The notes: a model not told the origin generated them from the sequence alone. A stretch of 64,000 nucleotides of DNA from Gnetum montanum (GCA_015680685.1 MNCI01013584.1:694771-758770); one strand, 5' to 3'; positions 10,947-23,993 are shown, numbered from the stretch's first letter. Numbers and translations are program-made.

Positions 10947-12775
10947 TGAAACACCCTAAAATTCCAAGGCATTCTTACTTTACCAAGCCTTTGCAATCCA
11001 GGAAGCGTCATGGCAGTTCTTCGAGAGAGGAATGCTTTGAGTTCAAGTTGATCAATTCAGAAAATTTTATACTCTCAGTGTAGACAGGCTCTATGGATCA
11101 TCCTGCTTGCCCACCTGAGTAGTTTATCTAGCCGATAGCCTACTCAGAAATGATGCATGGAGTTGTAGGTAGTCCTTAAGATGCGTGAAATAGCTCGACA
11201 AGTTTTCTAAGTCACAAAATTTGCTACGCTACGCTACGCCATGCTATGTAGCATAGAAAGATTTAGAAAATAATTGTAGAATGAAGTGTTATGCTATGTT
11301 ATGCTACATAGCATAGCACAGTGTAGCAAAAGTCAGACAACCAGTTCCATTGCACGACTCCAAGTCTTTCGGCGATGGCTCCTTCCATAGGAAAATGACT
11401 AACTTCGCGAAAGGTAGGTCACGTTGTTTGCTACGCTATGCTACACTATGCTATGCTATGCTATGCTACGCTACACCACATAACGTAGCATGTCATAGTG
11501 ACTCTACAAAAGCAAAAAAGGCATCTTAAAGGGTAGGATCAGCAAGTTTGCAAGGTTCATAGTGAAAAAGGCAAAGTCTGCAAATTGTCGACATTTTACA
11601 GGTTGTCGATGTTGTTGTGACTAAGGCTGGTTGCTATGCTACGTAGCGTAGCAAATCTGCAACAAACAGTTAATGTGCTTCAAAGGTTTCTAGCACAGGT
11701 GGAAAGACACGATGCAAGTTTTTTGCTTCTAGCGACTATGCTACGCTACACTGCATAGCATAGCATGGCATAGCAAGATGTTTGCTACGCCAATAGCCAA
11801 CATAGCGTAGCATAGCAAGTAGCTACGCCACATCTCCTCACATAGCAAGCTGCTACGCTATGTCCACATGTAATGCTACAAAGCATAGCACAATGTAGCA
11901 CACAGCTGCACTACATAAATGCATTTCATCCATTTTGATCATTACTTCACCTAATTACACCATTCCCACATGTTCCAAGCTCTGACGGTGCAATTACAGC
12001 ATGGCAGGTTCGCAATTATAGCATGGCAGGCTCGTCCAACGAACATGCACATCCAATGGTCATGCATGCCTATGCAACACAGACAAGTCAACACAGGCCT
12101 AAGGCATGTGACATCCAAACTGCATCTTTCGCATGCCCTTGACCTTAGAAATACCCTAATGAACAATGCTCAGAAGATCCTTTTTTCGCTCAATCGGTAA
12201 GCAGGTCTTTTAGCTAGCTAGCAAGAAAAAAGTTATCATTGTATTCCTGAGCATTGTAAACATCTTGTTTGATATTGTAAATAGTTGACACTCTCATTTG
12301 ACATTTTGCTCTGTTCTCTCCTACTATCCTCATAGCATTCTGCATTGTTGACTCTTGAGTCTGCATTCGAGTACACAGCTGTCTCACTCTAAACATCTTG
12401 GCTACTCTTGGGATCCTTGTGCCCCTTAGCGCCACGCAACCAATTGTATTCACATTGATAAAGTGAAGTTATGTTCTTGAAGCGGTGCATTTTTCTAACT
12501 GTATTTTACTTTTTTTCTTGCTTACCATTGCATTTTACATCATTTTCTGCCTCTTTTACATTTAAGCATTAGTTTGTGCTATAAGTCTCATTTTCAAATT
12601 TTCTGGTTGCAAAAGGTTATATTAAGACTGACTAAGTCCCTATCTAATCGACCAGAACATTCAGGGCACCCCATTTTCGTTCTATCCAGCGTGGCCCTCC
12701 CATGGATTTGAGGTTAAGACTCATGACCAATGACCTCTTGGAGTTTTCTAGCCACCGGTGTTTTCAGTCGCAACA
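10947..12775 (+). repeat. 3' LTR of T-I, about 1.83 kb
   Basis: Starts TGAAACACCC after the polypurine tract and ends GTCGCAACA. The last 200 bp (12600-12775) match the reverse complement of 43468-43660: GCAAAAGGTTAT, AAGTCCCTATCTAATCGAC, GGCACCCCATTT, TCTAGCCAC, TTTTCAG. U3 is packed with GCTACGCTATGC/TAGCATAGC palindromes (11220-11900). The TATA counterpart is decayed (TTAGAAATACCC near 12146, against CTATAAATACCC in T-II). Confidence 0.8.
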
Positions 12776-14462
12776 TGAAGTTCATAGATTGTTGGAGCAA
12801 GTAGCTAAAGGATAAGGGGAGTTACATAAAAGAGAAAGTGTTGAAGAGTATAACTGTGATCCTTCCCTTCAGAAGAAGGGAGTGAGATTCTACAATGAAG
12901 AGGATGAGTCACCACTCGAAGAGTTAGTGACTAGAAAAACCTTGCCTCTTCAAAAATTAACAATGGAAGTGGCGGCTAAGGTAGATAAAATATAGGACTC
13001 CTTAGATAGTAGATTTGAACTTGTCCTAAAAATCATAGAGGAGTCTAAGGAGCGAAGTAGTGACCATGATAAGAAAAAGAGGAGAGATTCAGACCATGCG
13101 CATAACAAGGGTAAGGGAAAAATGGCCATCGCGGATGAGGTTGTGGAATCTGATACGAACAATGACAGTGGATGTGAGATCTGCCAATATGACCATCCCA
13201 AAGGATGTTTCCCAATAATCTCACATCTGCAAGAGTCCGGGGTGTATGCGCTCAATGTAAGACTTAACAGACAATAGGCACCTCGAAGGTTACCTTATCC
13301 CCAAGGTAACCCAAGGTAGTTCCACCAACCATTAACATATTATCCAAGTGGAACTCTGCCACAACCTATCAGGAAACACTAGCAGTGGCAACACCCACAG
13401 TCATGGGGGATGCCACCACCTAGGCAACAATACCCTTACCAGCAACCAGACCCATATGGCTATTACATGCAGTAGCTAGTTTCTCCAAGTGACTCTATGG
13501 GTCACACAACCCCACAACATCACTACCAAGTTCTAGAGTATTTTAGGAATCCTTCTCCCTTAAGAGACACACCACATGCATACCATCCTCTAAATTCATC
13601 CACCACTCTTACGCTGATAGTTCCAATACCACCTGCTTCAACAATGCAAGGGGAACTCCCCACTCAACCACAACAATATAATGCTATGAGAGCCATAAAC
13701 CTTCAAGCCACTACTGGTTCTAAAAACTGTACAAAGAGAAGACCTTTCTTTAGAACCAGGAGTCCAAACAAGCTCTCACAACCACAAGTGGTTGAGTTTA
13801 TGAACACTCCAACAAATAAGGCTTCAAAGCTCCCTTCAAACCAACAATAGAGCCCAATGCACACGGTTATGTTAACACATACCATTACTGACTAGATCAA
13901 GGTGGGCCACCTTTCCAAGAAATTCTTTGACCCTGGAAGTCCCTTAATCTACCTCTAAGTCGTTGGGAACAAACCACGTAAGGCTCTTCTTGACTCAGGT
14001 TCCAAAGTCAACTTAATATCATAGGAGATGTATAAAGCTTGGAACCTGCCTCCACTAAAGAAGAGCAATATTCAACTAGAGCTGGCTAACCAGTCCATCA
14101 CCATTCCCTTGGGATTGGTGAAGTACATCATTACCACTGTGTGTGGTTGGTCATACCTAGTTGATTTCCTAGTGATATAAGTCAACAATAACAAAGGAGA
14201 CTTTCCAATTATAATGGGAAGGGCATGGCTGAGCACAATAGACGCATGCCTAGGAATCCATGATCTTTCCTTGGAAATATCTAAGGAAAATAGTTATGGA
14301 AAGATCAAGAAGAAGAAAGTTCCATGCATCACATATAGTGACTCAGAGGGTGATGACATGGAGGAATGCTCATCATTTCCTGCATGTAACCGATGTGCAC
14401 TAGAGGATAACATACAAAGGTGCCTGTATGTAGCAACCACTCAACAAGAGAACACCCTGTGA
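12776..14462 (+). pseudogene. Gag (C-terminal part) and protease of E-II, broken
   Basis: The gag portion carries an acidic stretch FYNEEDESPLEELV, a lysine/aspartate-rich linker (KKKRRDSDHAHNKGKGK) and a cysteine-bearing CEICQYDHPKGCFP that resembles but does not match a CCHC knuckle. A proline/glutamine-rich tail (13310-13475) and KRRPFFRTRSPNKL follow. Protease: ALLDSGSKVNLIS with the DSG active site intact, IPLGLV, CGWSYLVDFLVI and IIMGRAWLSTIDACLGI. Stops at roughly ten places. It would have supplied coat protein and protease only. Confidence 0.8.
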
Positions 14463-16589
14463 TTGATAGCTAATCAAGAGAGCAACCCACCAACATGCAT
14501 GGAACGAATTGGGGGAACAACTCATGCCCATAACGAAAACATAGATACATTGGAATATGAGCGTTGCCAACTTCCAACACTTAATCTGAAAACATCAATT
14601 TGGAGAAGTTGGAAACTTTTAAGAAATTCAAATAAACACTAATTATTTTGGATCTCTCCCTTTCAATTCAGTCATGGGGTAGATGGCCACCTATGCTAAT
14701 CATTCGGGGCCCTCAGTTCTTTTAAGTTTTTGTTTTACATATTTTTGTTTTGCACATTTTTGTTTTACAAATTTCTTTAACTTTTCTTATTTTTGTTTTA
14801 CAACATCATTCATACTTTTTTTTTATTTGTGTGTATGTGTGTGCTTATCTATTTTGTTAAGTTTGTCACCCAATAAGTGCTCTAATGATGGTATGAACTG
14901 TTTTCTATTGGTTGCTAATGTTTGGTTTTTACCTTTAAGTTATGATGTTGATACTAAGGTATGGTTCTTTTGATATGACAGGCAATGAGTCTACTTCCTC
15001 CATACATCCAAAAATTTCTATGGTCTCTTTTGGCTTGGAAATGTACAATCCCTTTCTAAATAAGAACTACCAATGAATCGGTGACTGAGCATTTCTCAAA
15101 CTAAGGAAGGACTCAAGGATTGAAAAGGGTGTGGCTTCAAGGGAACTTGATGCATTTGTGTTGGCCATTCTCTTGGGTGCTTGGATGTTTTCTTCTTGAG
15201 TTTTCTTACCATTTCGACATTGCTTCATCATTGGGAAGCTAAGCTAATAAAAATAACAAAGTCTTTGCATGGTGTGGTTCTCATGTATAAACACATAAAA
15301 CCAAAAAAAAAATGGTGAGAATTCAAAGCACACCCCTTACATGAAATAATCATTTGGGCTACAAGCACTGGTTATAGAAGTAAATAAAAATTTTCCCTCT
15401 AACTAAGGCCCTTCTTGCTTCCTATCATCTCCTCCTTTGCTTCATCGGAATGGTGGTGGCTCTTTGAAGAATGCATTCTTGTTACTTCAAGTGGATGAAT
15501 TGGCTGAATGCATTAATGCAAAGTCACTGGATGTGGTTTGTTGAGGTCGGACTTGGAATAGGATCTACTAAGTTACATTAATCATTAAACACACAAGGGG
15601 CTGTACATCACCTTATTTTTGAAACTCCATTCCATTCTCTTCTTTTCATCATTCTTTCTCCATTGTTCACCTCATCGCCAATTGTATCATTAGTGTATAT
15701 TTTAGTTGATACTTTGTTTTCTTGTTGGTAAATTCTTGTGGTTAAGACTTTAACTCTTGTTCCAAATGACATTCCTAGAGCCTACAGACTCTTCGAATGT
15801 GGGTTTGTTAGGGCATTAAGGACATGAGATTGCTTTGGGAAGGACCCACTGGCATTTCTATTTGGTACACTAGTTAAATTATTTCCCTTAACATTTTTTC
15901 AATCCACTCTATTTTGTTCATTCCCATCTTGACATCTATTTCATCGACATTATAGTTGTCTCTTCTCTCCATCTTTCTTGTTCTTTTTCTTTCTCCATTC
16001 TATCGCTACCAGAGGTTTGTTCTTAGTCACGGGGGTCCTGACCTAATTTTTTCAATTTTCTCCTAACCCCTACACTTTTGGTTGTCACCACTATTATATC
16101 TCTAGACCTATATCAGCCATACCACAAGTTAGCCAATGGACCTTTCACTGAAGCAAGGTATCAATTGCATTATGATTCATTTACCCTTGCTAATATAAAG
16201 ACTATGTTGTGTGTGTAGATGGCAATCATACAACAATGGATTGGATCTGGAGGGAACACTTGGAATGGATCGGTGTTGAAGCAGCTATGCAAGGAGCAAG
16301 ATTGATGGTGCACTTACGGATAGACAATGAAAGGCGCAATCTTGGTGTTGGAAGCAACTGACTTCTTCTCTCTTCTCTCTTCTCTCTCAGTTGCCAAATA
16401 AAGCTTGATGTCAAATGTATAAAGTGTTCACTCTTGTTGTCGTGACCAAAAGTTTTGTCATGTTCTGTAATGATGATCCATTCACATGTCATCCCATTCA
16501 CCATTAGTTCCATTCAAGTCAATAATCCCATACCTTCCCAATATTTTGTAAGGAACTCAAGGACAAGTTTTTATTTAGTCATGGGGGTA
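14463..16589 (+). other. 3' non-coding region of E-II
   Basis: About 2.1 kb with no recognisable gene. T-rich block at 14725-14830, a CT-rich run before CAG at 16364-16390, and CATGGGGGTA just before the LTR. Segments match E-I and, in inverted orientation, E-III (20400-21420), so this block is an old, conserved component of the gag-pro subfamily. Confidence 0.65.
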
Positions 16590-17479
16590 TGATGGAACGT
16601 GATATCGCATGGGCTGCGATATCGCGTCTGTCACAATATTGCATCTTCCCCTGCGATATCGCATATGCCATGATACCGCATCCCCCCGATATCACGTCTT
16701 CCCCTGCGATATCACGTATGTGATATCGCAGCGCACTGCAAAATCTATAAAGAAGAGGCGGCTCTCCCTTGTTTCGAAATCTAGATCTAGACCCTTAGCA
16801 AAACTTTGGCAATTTTACCTCTCTAGAGATAGAATAATTTCCATGTGCCTATAGTAGGAGTCTCAAAGTGAATGGATCTTTATTCGAGCAAATATTGTAC
16901 CTGAGCACAAGTTTGTGTATGGAAATAAAGATGAACTTTTTGGATAAACCTTGTAGTGCATGGACTAAGCTAATTAGGAATTTAATTATTGTTATTTATT
17001 TTTCATCATTTAAATGCTTTATTAGTTAATTAAATCTCTCTCAACCCTTCTCTCATAGTTAAGTGCATTCAGTACGACTGCTTCAAGAACGTGCATTACG
17101 CTTGGTAATTCCAGTAATGAATAGCGTTTGGTAATCCCAGAAGGTTGCATTGGCTCAGGGTGTGAACAGTAAGTGGGAATGAATACTGATGCTAGATTAA
17201 TTAAGGCTTAGTTAGTTAGTTAAAATTAGTTAATTAGTCTTGTCACCTTTTCCCTCATTATCATAGGCAATAAAACATAAAAGACATAAAAATCACATAC
17301 CTTAGACTTACTTAACCATACAACCATGAAAAATACAAGTAAGTCTAGGAAGACAACAAAAAATTAACCTTAAGTGTTCCATAAGGCGTGTAGACACTTA
17401 GTCTGCGGAGTTCGACCAGATCGTGCATGTAACGCTTGTATTCGTATGGTTGAGTGTAGGGGTACCTCACCACTCATCA
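16590..17479 (+). repeat. 3' LTR of E-II, about 890 bp
   Basis: Starts TGATGGAACG, ends TCATCA. U3 (16598-16736) has seven to eight copies of a GATATCGC-centred palindrome, such as CTGCGATATCGCGTC and CCTGCGATATCGCA. TATAAAGA lies at 16746. U5 matches E-I. Confidence 0.88.
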
Positions 17480-19442
17480 TGTTCCTTCAACTTCTCATGT
17501 TTCCAGGCCTCAATTTGCCACACGTTTATTTCGATTACTAAATTTTATGAAATAGTGTGAACCTCCTCCATTGAGAGGATTCTATTTTTCCTAGCTAATC
17601 AACTGATATCTTGGTTGACCCTCATCATTTGCTCCCTCAATTGATGAAAGCTTTCTTCCAGAATATTCTTTTGTTATTAAATGGTGATCAACCTAGAGGT
17701 TTTTGCAATGAGTTGTTTATTCTCCTCTTGAGTGGCATTTAATGCCTTTTTGTAAGCATGGGATTGTGCATTAATAGCCAGGGAATTCCAAACTACATTA
17801 TCTTTTTCTTTCTTAATAGCTTTATTTTCTTTAGTCAACTTGATAATATGCTCTGTTCTAAATTGCTCTACCTAGTTAGGCATGATAAATTGAGCAAGAT
17901 CTTATCTTTTGACTATCAAGATGACCAACTCTTATTGTAACCATTGCATCTTTGCCTTTTCCTACTCCACCCTAGTCTCTGCCATGACCAATTTTCCATT
18001 AGTGGTAATGAGGATTGATGGTGTCGTAGTGACATCATTGAGGATGTCAAATAAGGTAGTCATCACTTGCCTTATCTGTAGCAATCAATCTAATACATCC
18101 TCATGTGCTGCAGGAGTCATCAAAGTCCCAGCAAGAATTTGAGCATGTTTAGTCCTAGTCAGATCTACTAAGGGCACAACAAGCACATTGAATGATTCTT
18201 TAATATGATTTGTAATCACTTTGACTTCACCTCTTGCATCTTGATGCTACATTACCACAACTATGGCATCTTCTCTAGTCTCAAGCATCACTTGGAAGGA
18301 TGCAGTGTTTCTAGAGATTTGTCTAGATCATTGGGATTCTCCTCTTGATTGTAGTAAAATTTTCCCTCTTATTGGATTAGCTGAAATGGTGGGTTGCACC
18401 TCATCCAAGATTCTAAAGAGACTTGATTCTTTCCTACTTCCCTAGTTGAGTGTTTCAATAATTTTCTGTAGTTGGCTCATTGAGGGTCTATAGTCTTGTA
18501 GCAATGGTAGTGGCAGAGCTTACATTTCAAGGTGCTATTCAAGCTCTCATTCTACTTCTTTTTCTAGTTTGGCTTCCTTTTCTAGTTCTTGTTATTTATG
18601 AAGGTCTTTCCTTGGAGCTACAGGTTTGAGCAACTTTACAAAGGAAGCATTTTGAGTGTTCATAGGGACATCGTTTGTGTACCCTAGGATTATAGCACAC
18701 TTGTAGAACTTTCTGATAAGGAAATGGAATGGGAGTGTTGGCTTCCCTACCTTTTTCTCCTCAAACTACCTTTGGATCTTTGTGTAATATAGGTAGGAAA
18801 GGTTGGCTACGTACTTTCTCATTAGGATGATATTTCTCCTAACTAGATAGGTGGAGGTTCAATCATCCTTACTTTATGTTTGCTTCAGCCATGGCTTTCT
18901 TCTTTTAGGATCAGATCTTATAGAAAAATGGGCAAACTTAGCTCCTTCATTTGGTAGATTCAGAGCTTTAGTTATTGCTTTAACTAAGAAGTCAACATTA
19001 ACTTCTAAAATGATAACTATGGTGGCTTCCTCCTTGTTATGCCAAAATTGGTATGTTTCTCCAAGGTACCACTCACCACTATCTAAAAGAATAGGTCATA
19101 AAGGTGATGCTTGAAGTTGTGTCTAAACTGCTTCTAGAGAAAACTCCATAAATGGATCAAAATTCATCTCCATGATGACCAGGGTCAACATGGATTTTTC
19201 TTGAATGGCCTCAAGGCACTCCAGGGACAACATGAGATGTTATCCTTGTGTGGAGGCTTGCAGTTTTGTAGCCTCTCCTTGGATTGAATATCCTATGATA
19301 AGAGCCTCTTAATGAATGTTGAATGAGTGGGCTTCCTGCTCCTCGTGCTCTACACATTCACCTTGTTGTCCTTAACAACCTCATGGGTGCTTGGATGCTC
19401 TCTATGAAGGTTCTCCTTGTGATCCTCTTTTTGGGGCCATTT
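17480..19442 (-). pseudogene. Long broken reading frame with coiled-coil character, unknown function
   Basis: Starting MAPKRGSQGEPS at 19442, the frame can be followed for about 650 codons with roughly 20 stops, until E-II cuts it at 17480. Visible pieces: GYSIQGEATKLQ; EWYLGETYQFWHNKEEA; VGKPTLPFHFLIRKFYKCA; a charged, heptad-like ELEKEAKLEKEVE; RILDEVQPTISANPIRGK; a lysine/glutamate-rich KLTKENKAIKKEKDN near the end. I do not recognise the family. Its place downstream of gag on the same strand fits the extra 3' reading frames known from Athila elements, but could also be a separate unit. It has no introns that I can see, unlike the T-family gene. Confidence 0.5.
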
Positions 19443-20140
19443 GCAATCAAGCAAAGATTGGGTGTTACTAAGGTTTTGTTCTTTATCAGTAAGTAGTTTA
19501 TACCTTACTCATTACCTTAGTTCATTAAGTTCTTATTTCATATGATTGTAGAGCTAGAAAAATTTTTAGAAAAAATCCCAAAAAAGTGTTTATTGTCTTT
19601 TACAACCCTTGGCAATTGGTTCTTTTTTCCTTATGTGTGACTTCTTATAATGGTTATGGTCCCTTGGATGGAAAAATTACAATTTCTAGCATTACCACGA
19701 TTGATTTTTTAGTATAACACTTATGGTTTTTAATGTTCTTACCCTTATAATATCCTTTGGGTGATAGAAAATTTCAAAAAAGTGGCATAAGTTTCTCACG
19801 GAAGCACCCCCCCTCCACAACTAACTTGAACACTTTTTGTTCAAATAGGTTCAAATGGTATGGAAAATGGAGCAGAAGAGAGGCAAATGTAGCAAGTTAT
19901 AGTTGGTTGCATGAAGCTTTGGGTCACAAGAGAAAATTTTAGAAACTCCATTAGCTAAAAATGATGAGAATGAAGTTTGGGCACCATGAGGATCATATAT
20001 ATAGGTTTTGTGTGACTCGATATTGGGTTCCAACATTGCATCCCATCCAATATTGAGTATTTGATATCATTGTCCATGAATAAGCATCTCATGGGGGTAT
20101 TGAGCATAAGAAATGAAGCTCTAGGGTTGGTTGGAAGGTT
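19443..20140 (-). other. Possible diverged LTR with promoter, E family
   Basis: On the minus strand GATATCAAATACTC and CAATATTGG lie just upstream of CCTATATATATGATCC (about 19996-20010). This resembles the arrangement of decayed GATATC motifs and TATA box in the E-III LTR. No clear TGATGA end or long match, so low confidence. Otherwise no gene. Confidence 0.3.
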
Positions 20141-21430
20141 TCAAGTTAAGTCCATAGTTTTGGAATAAGTAGGAAAGCTTACGAAGACACTAGAAGTGTG
20201 AAAGGGTGAAGTCATCAACATGAAAAAAATTGGAAGAAGCAAGAAAAAGGGAATTGAAATTGAAGTTGTGGACAGATCAAGTTACATGAGAAGGGAAACT
20301 ACAAAAATTAACAATTATGCACCTGGAAGGTTAAGAATGATGTGGTTATGTCAAACAAGTACAAGTTACAAAAGGTACACAAGTGGATCCTCCCCAAACT
20401 AGGCTCTAGCCTATGATGCCCTTGTGTAACAACACCTAAAAATGTTTACAGGTACTAAAGGGGTTGAATGCAACTCATACTTGTGCAACAAATCACACAT
20501 GTTAAAACTACCAATTTGAGATAATAACTCTGTGTTACAAAAACTCATAAGTTAGGATCAAATGGACAACAAGATGAGATGGACTATAGAAAGGATTGCA
20601 GAAATTGGGACATGAGGTGTCTTACCTTGGGCATAATGAATCCTTGTGTGTTATTAATGGTTAAATAATCATGAGTCCTTCTTTCCAAAATGCAAACCAA
20701 GTCCAAACCAAATTTCAATGACATCACACTATTTCATCACATTGGAAAACAACCATAATATTATCATAGTTGCAAGGACTAACATCACTTAGCATTTTCT
20801 CCAAGAAAGGAGCTTATTTGTGGTAAACATTTTTTTTCGCTTTTCTTTTTTTTTTATGAAATTTTTGAGAAGCTACCAACCTTTAGGCATGGATACTTGT
20901 CTTTCTAGTGGTGCCCATAGAATTTATTCAGTGCCTTTTTATGGTACTCTTACTACCATTTTTGTTAAATCTATAAGGAGATAATTACAACCTCAGCAAC
21001 ATGATAGAACATATAATAGTGACCAAAGAGAATCCACAAATCCCCTTGATGTCACACCTCTTACATTCCACCTTGGTTCTCCACTTTTCTATCTGGACAC
21101 AATGATTATGGATTTATTTTTAGGTTGGATGATGAAAAATAATATCATTATGACTAGAGCAAGAACCTCTTATTAATGGGATGGGTGGATGAATGACATG
21201 GTCTCACTATCTGAATAATTAGTCTTGTATGACTCGACAACATAGAGAAAACCTCATCTCAATGGGGAACATGATCATTTTATTCATAAGCGAGATTACT
21301 AACAAAGGAAGATGAAAATTAGAAATAGAAAAAGTTGAAAAGAATAAGAAAAATTGTATCAAGAAATGAGAAAATGACAAAAAATTGTAAAACAAAAAGA
21401 TGAAAAACACTTATGAATCCTGAGGATTAG
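20141..21430 (-). other. 3' non-coding region of E-III
   Basis: No gene. The A-rich block at 21300-21410 is the reverse complement of the T-rich block of E-I and E-II. The GTGACATCAAGGGGATTTGTGG region (about 21035-21055, minus) matches GTGACTTCAAGGGAACTTGATG of E-I. This shows E-III belongs to the same gag-pro subfamily. Confidence 0.6.
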
Positions 21431-23905
21431 AATGTGGGATGACCCTCATGACTAAACATTTGGCCATGACAAGGATTAATAAGTGGATAGATAGGATTCA
21501 TGAATGTATAAATCATTAGTAACCATTCATTCCCTAGCCATTAGGTATCTTTTGATGTTACAGTGGTTGGGTAGACAAATTGTTGCTCACACACTTGTTG
21601 TTAAATGTTTGGTGTGTTAAGATATGACATGTGTTAACATGATGGATGATTGAAAGACAATTGCATCCTTGATCATGATATGGTATGCATGGATTTGTTG
21701 ATCTTACCATGCTTGTAGATTCATTGCATGGGTTTGGAATTGGAGTAATGATGGATAGTGGTCCTTGTGTAGGATCAGAGGATGGTGGTGGTGAAAAGGG
21801 GGGACATTACATCAGATTGGCATTGTATTGGTTTGGATGATGTGGTAGATCCATGAGTCTTTTGCTTCAAATTTTTTCCTTTCCTAAATAAGGGATGTTT
21901 TCAACATGGTAGTTGAGATATACTAGTGTCAGTATGTCTATGCACATTTGTAGCACAAGTGGCATTCGTTTGTTGATATTGTGGTGAAAAACCTTCTTGT
22001 TGGTGGCATGTGATGAGGTGGAGTATGAGAATATTGAGGGTAGGATGGATGATAAGAGGCATGAGGTGGTGATCTCTCTAGGGATGTCATGGATTGATGA
22101 TACTTGGGAGAGTGATAGTGGCAATTTGAAGTAGAGGATGTATAACTAGTTGGAGAAATAGAGTGTTAAACATAATATTTGTGTGGTTTTAGTGGATAGG
22201 AAGGATAGGGACGATTTGGTGGTGGCCTCCACCATGACTATGGTTATTGCCACTATGGTTGATGATAGTGTGGAGGTTGGTAATAAGTCCCCTTAGGATG
22301 GTATGGTTGGTTGTGGGGTTATCTATAATTATCTTGTGGAAGAGGAAATCTCCCAGGCATGTGCTTCTATACAAACTTCAAATTTAAGACACCTACCCAA
22401 TACTTATGTAGATGCAACAAGACTAGGAAATGCCCCTTCTGATGTTCATATATGCAGATGTCACATCCATTATCTTCTTTTGTAGTTGACTTTATGGCCT
22501 TACTTTCATCAGCCATTTTTCTTATTTACTAAAAAGTATTCCTAATTATTTTTTGGTTTTGTATCTTTTGTTTATTGTGATCACCTAGCTTGTTTTACAT
22601 GATCCTGTCCTCAACCATCTCAACAAGAGTTGTATCATTTTCATATATCCATTTTGACATCCTATTAAATTTTGCTTCAAGTTCATCAGTAGACTTTTGT
22701 ATCAGCAAGGTTTGTTGTAGAATCACCTTATTGAGAGTGGTTTCTTTTTTCTCCTTCTGTTGAAGAGTTGGGTACCACTAATGTTTCTTAATGTTCTCCC
22801 ATTTACATATCTCTTCTTCTTCTTTTGCCACATGCTCAATTAGTCCTTTGATTTGATGGGCTTGTAGCTCATATAATTGACCTAGAGCATACATCCTAGG
22901 GGTCTACCTTGTTTCATTATGAAGTCCATCTATGATCTGGAAAAGTTTCCTTTCCTTAGAGAAATCATGGCTTGGGCATCTATTCAGTAGAGAATAATAT
23001 CTATTTAAGGCCATGTCCAAGGGCTCATGTTATTCTTTCTTCCATCCTTGGATCTATCTCCTCAAGTTGGAGACCCTCACATAGGTTTGGTATTTCTCAT
23101 TGAAGAGTTCTAGCATTGTGGACCATCATCGAATTAAATTTTGTTTTAATGATCTAGACCACACTTTGGTTCTATTAATTAGTGTCCTAGGAAAGAGCCT
23201 AAGCTTTTTCCACCAAATTTCAATGTTTTAGAAAGCATAGGCATTATGAAAGGCTTGTAAATGATGTTGCAGATTTGAATCATAGCCTCTTGCAAATTTA
23301 GGAATATTATTCATATCAAGCCTAGGTAGGCAACTCTATTTTTGATGCCTATGAGATATCTTAATTTTCTCTATGATCTGCATTAGGCTCCAAATGGCCA
23401 AAAATGGTTCATTGTCATTAGACAAGTTGTGATGAAAATTTCTATTTAGTTGATTATTACAATTTTATCAATGTTCATGTTGATGACTGTGACTATTCCT
23501 GCAGGTTTGATTTTTGTTTCTGTTCTGATCCTTTAGTGAAGCTTTATCTTCATACCTACATTCATCTTCATCAGAACTAGATTTTGAAGGGGAAGAGGAA
23601 GATGAGGAATTGGAAGGATTGCCATGGGTTCTATGATGTTCCCCAGGGTCCCTTGATTTATCCTTTCTAGATAATGAGGAGGTCCCAGGCCTTGAGGCAT
23701 TCCCTAGTTTAGGACTTGCTTCATCTTCTCTAGGGTTATCTACCTTAGGTGAATGTAATCTTTGAGTATCATTAGGGTGGTTATGAACATAAGAAACCCT
23801 TGCATAAGGTTGGTCACTTCAACTTTCTTAACCATATATCTCATTAGTTCTCCAATGAATGTTTCCATTATACAGCACATTATCACTTCCTTGTAAAAAA
23901 GACAT
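21431..23905 (-). pseudogene. Gag of E-III, broken, with serine/arginine-type N-terminal region
   Basis: Start at 23905 (MSFLQGSDNV), about 90 nt inside the putative primer binding site. First 150 codons: a serine-rich, charged region (SSLSRKDKSRDPGEHHRTH, then NSSSSSPSKSSSDEDE). Then the gag core: LDMNNIPKFARGYDSN, HLQAFHNAYAF, WWKKLRLFPRTLI, closely similar to E-IV. A charged C-terminal helix region follows (KWENIKKH), then the proline-rich tail as in E-I/E-II. Protease motifs are absent. The stop density is modest, so this is one of the better preserved gag regions. Confidence 0.7.
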
Positions 23906-23993
23906 TGTTGTTGGCTTATGGTGTGTGTGATTTAGTATTTTCTAAAGGATATATCATTGATACCTTTACAGCAATCGTGTATGATGTAACTAA

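Larger units (their letters stand above)
3849..12775 (+). mobile_element. T-I: Tat/Ogre-like LTR retrotransposon, 5' half missing from window
   Basis: From left to right: antisense-gene exons, tandem array, PR-RT intron acceptor, RT, RNase H, integrase, tandem arrays, 3' untranslated region, polypurine tract and 3' LTR. Gag, protease and the 5' LTR are not in the window. The left end is cut by the 3' LTR of E-I at 3848/3849. The right LTR end at 12775 runs straight into gag sequence of E-II, so I infer insertion of T-I into E-II. Order and spacing mirror T-II on the other strand. Confidence 0.8.
12776..17479 (+). mobile_element. E-II: non-autonomous Athila-like element, 5' truncated
   Basis: Contains the C-terminal part of gag, protease, a long non-coding region and a complete 3' LTR. 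It has no RT or integrase. The 5' LTR and start of gag are missing because T-I abuts at 12775/12776. Its 3' LTR ends inside the reading frame of E-III at 17479/17480, so E-II probably inserted into E-III. It is the most complete copy of the gag-pro type here and serves as reference for gaps in E-I. Confidence 0.8.

Noticed and set aside
12420-12440. TGGCGCTAAGGGG on the minus strand as a primer binding site
   Set aside because: Lies inside the T-I LTR, not beside an LTR end, and matches only the first seven bases.
20070-20100. CATGGGGGTATTGAG as a plus-strand polypurine tract and LTR start
   Set aside because: Resembles the E-family junction, but no LTR sequence follows on the plus strand.
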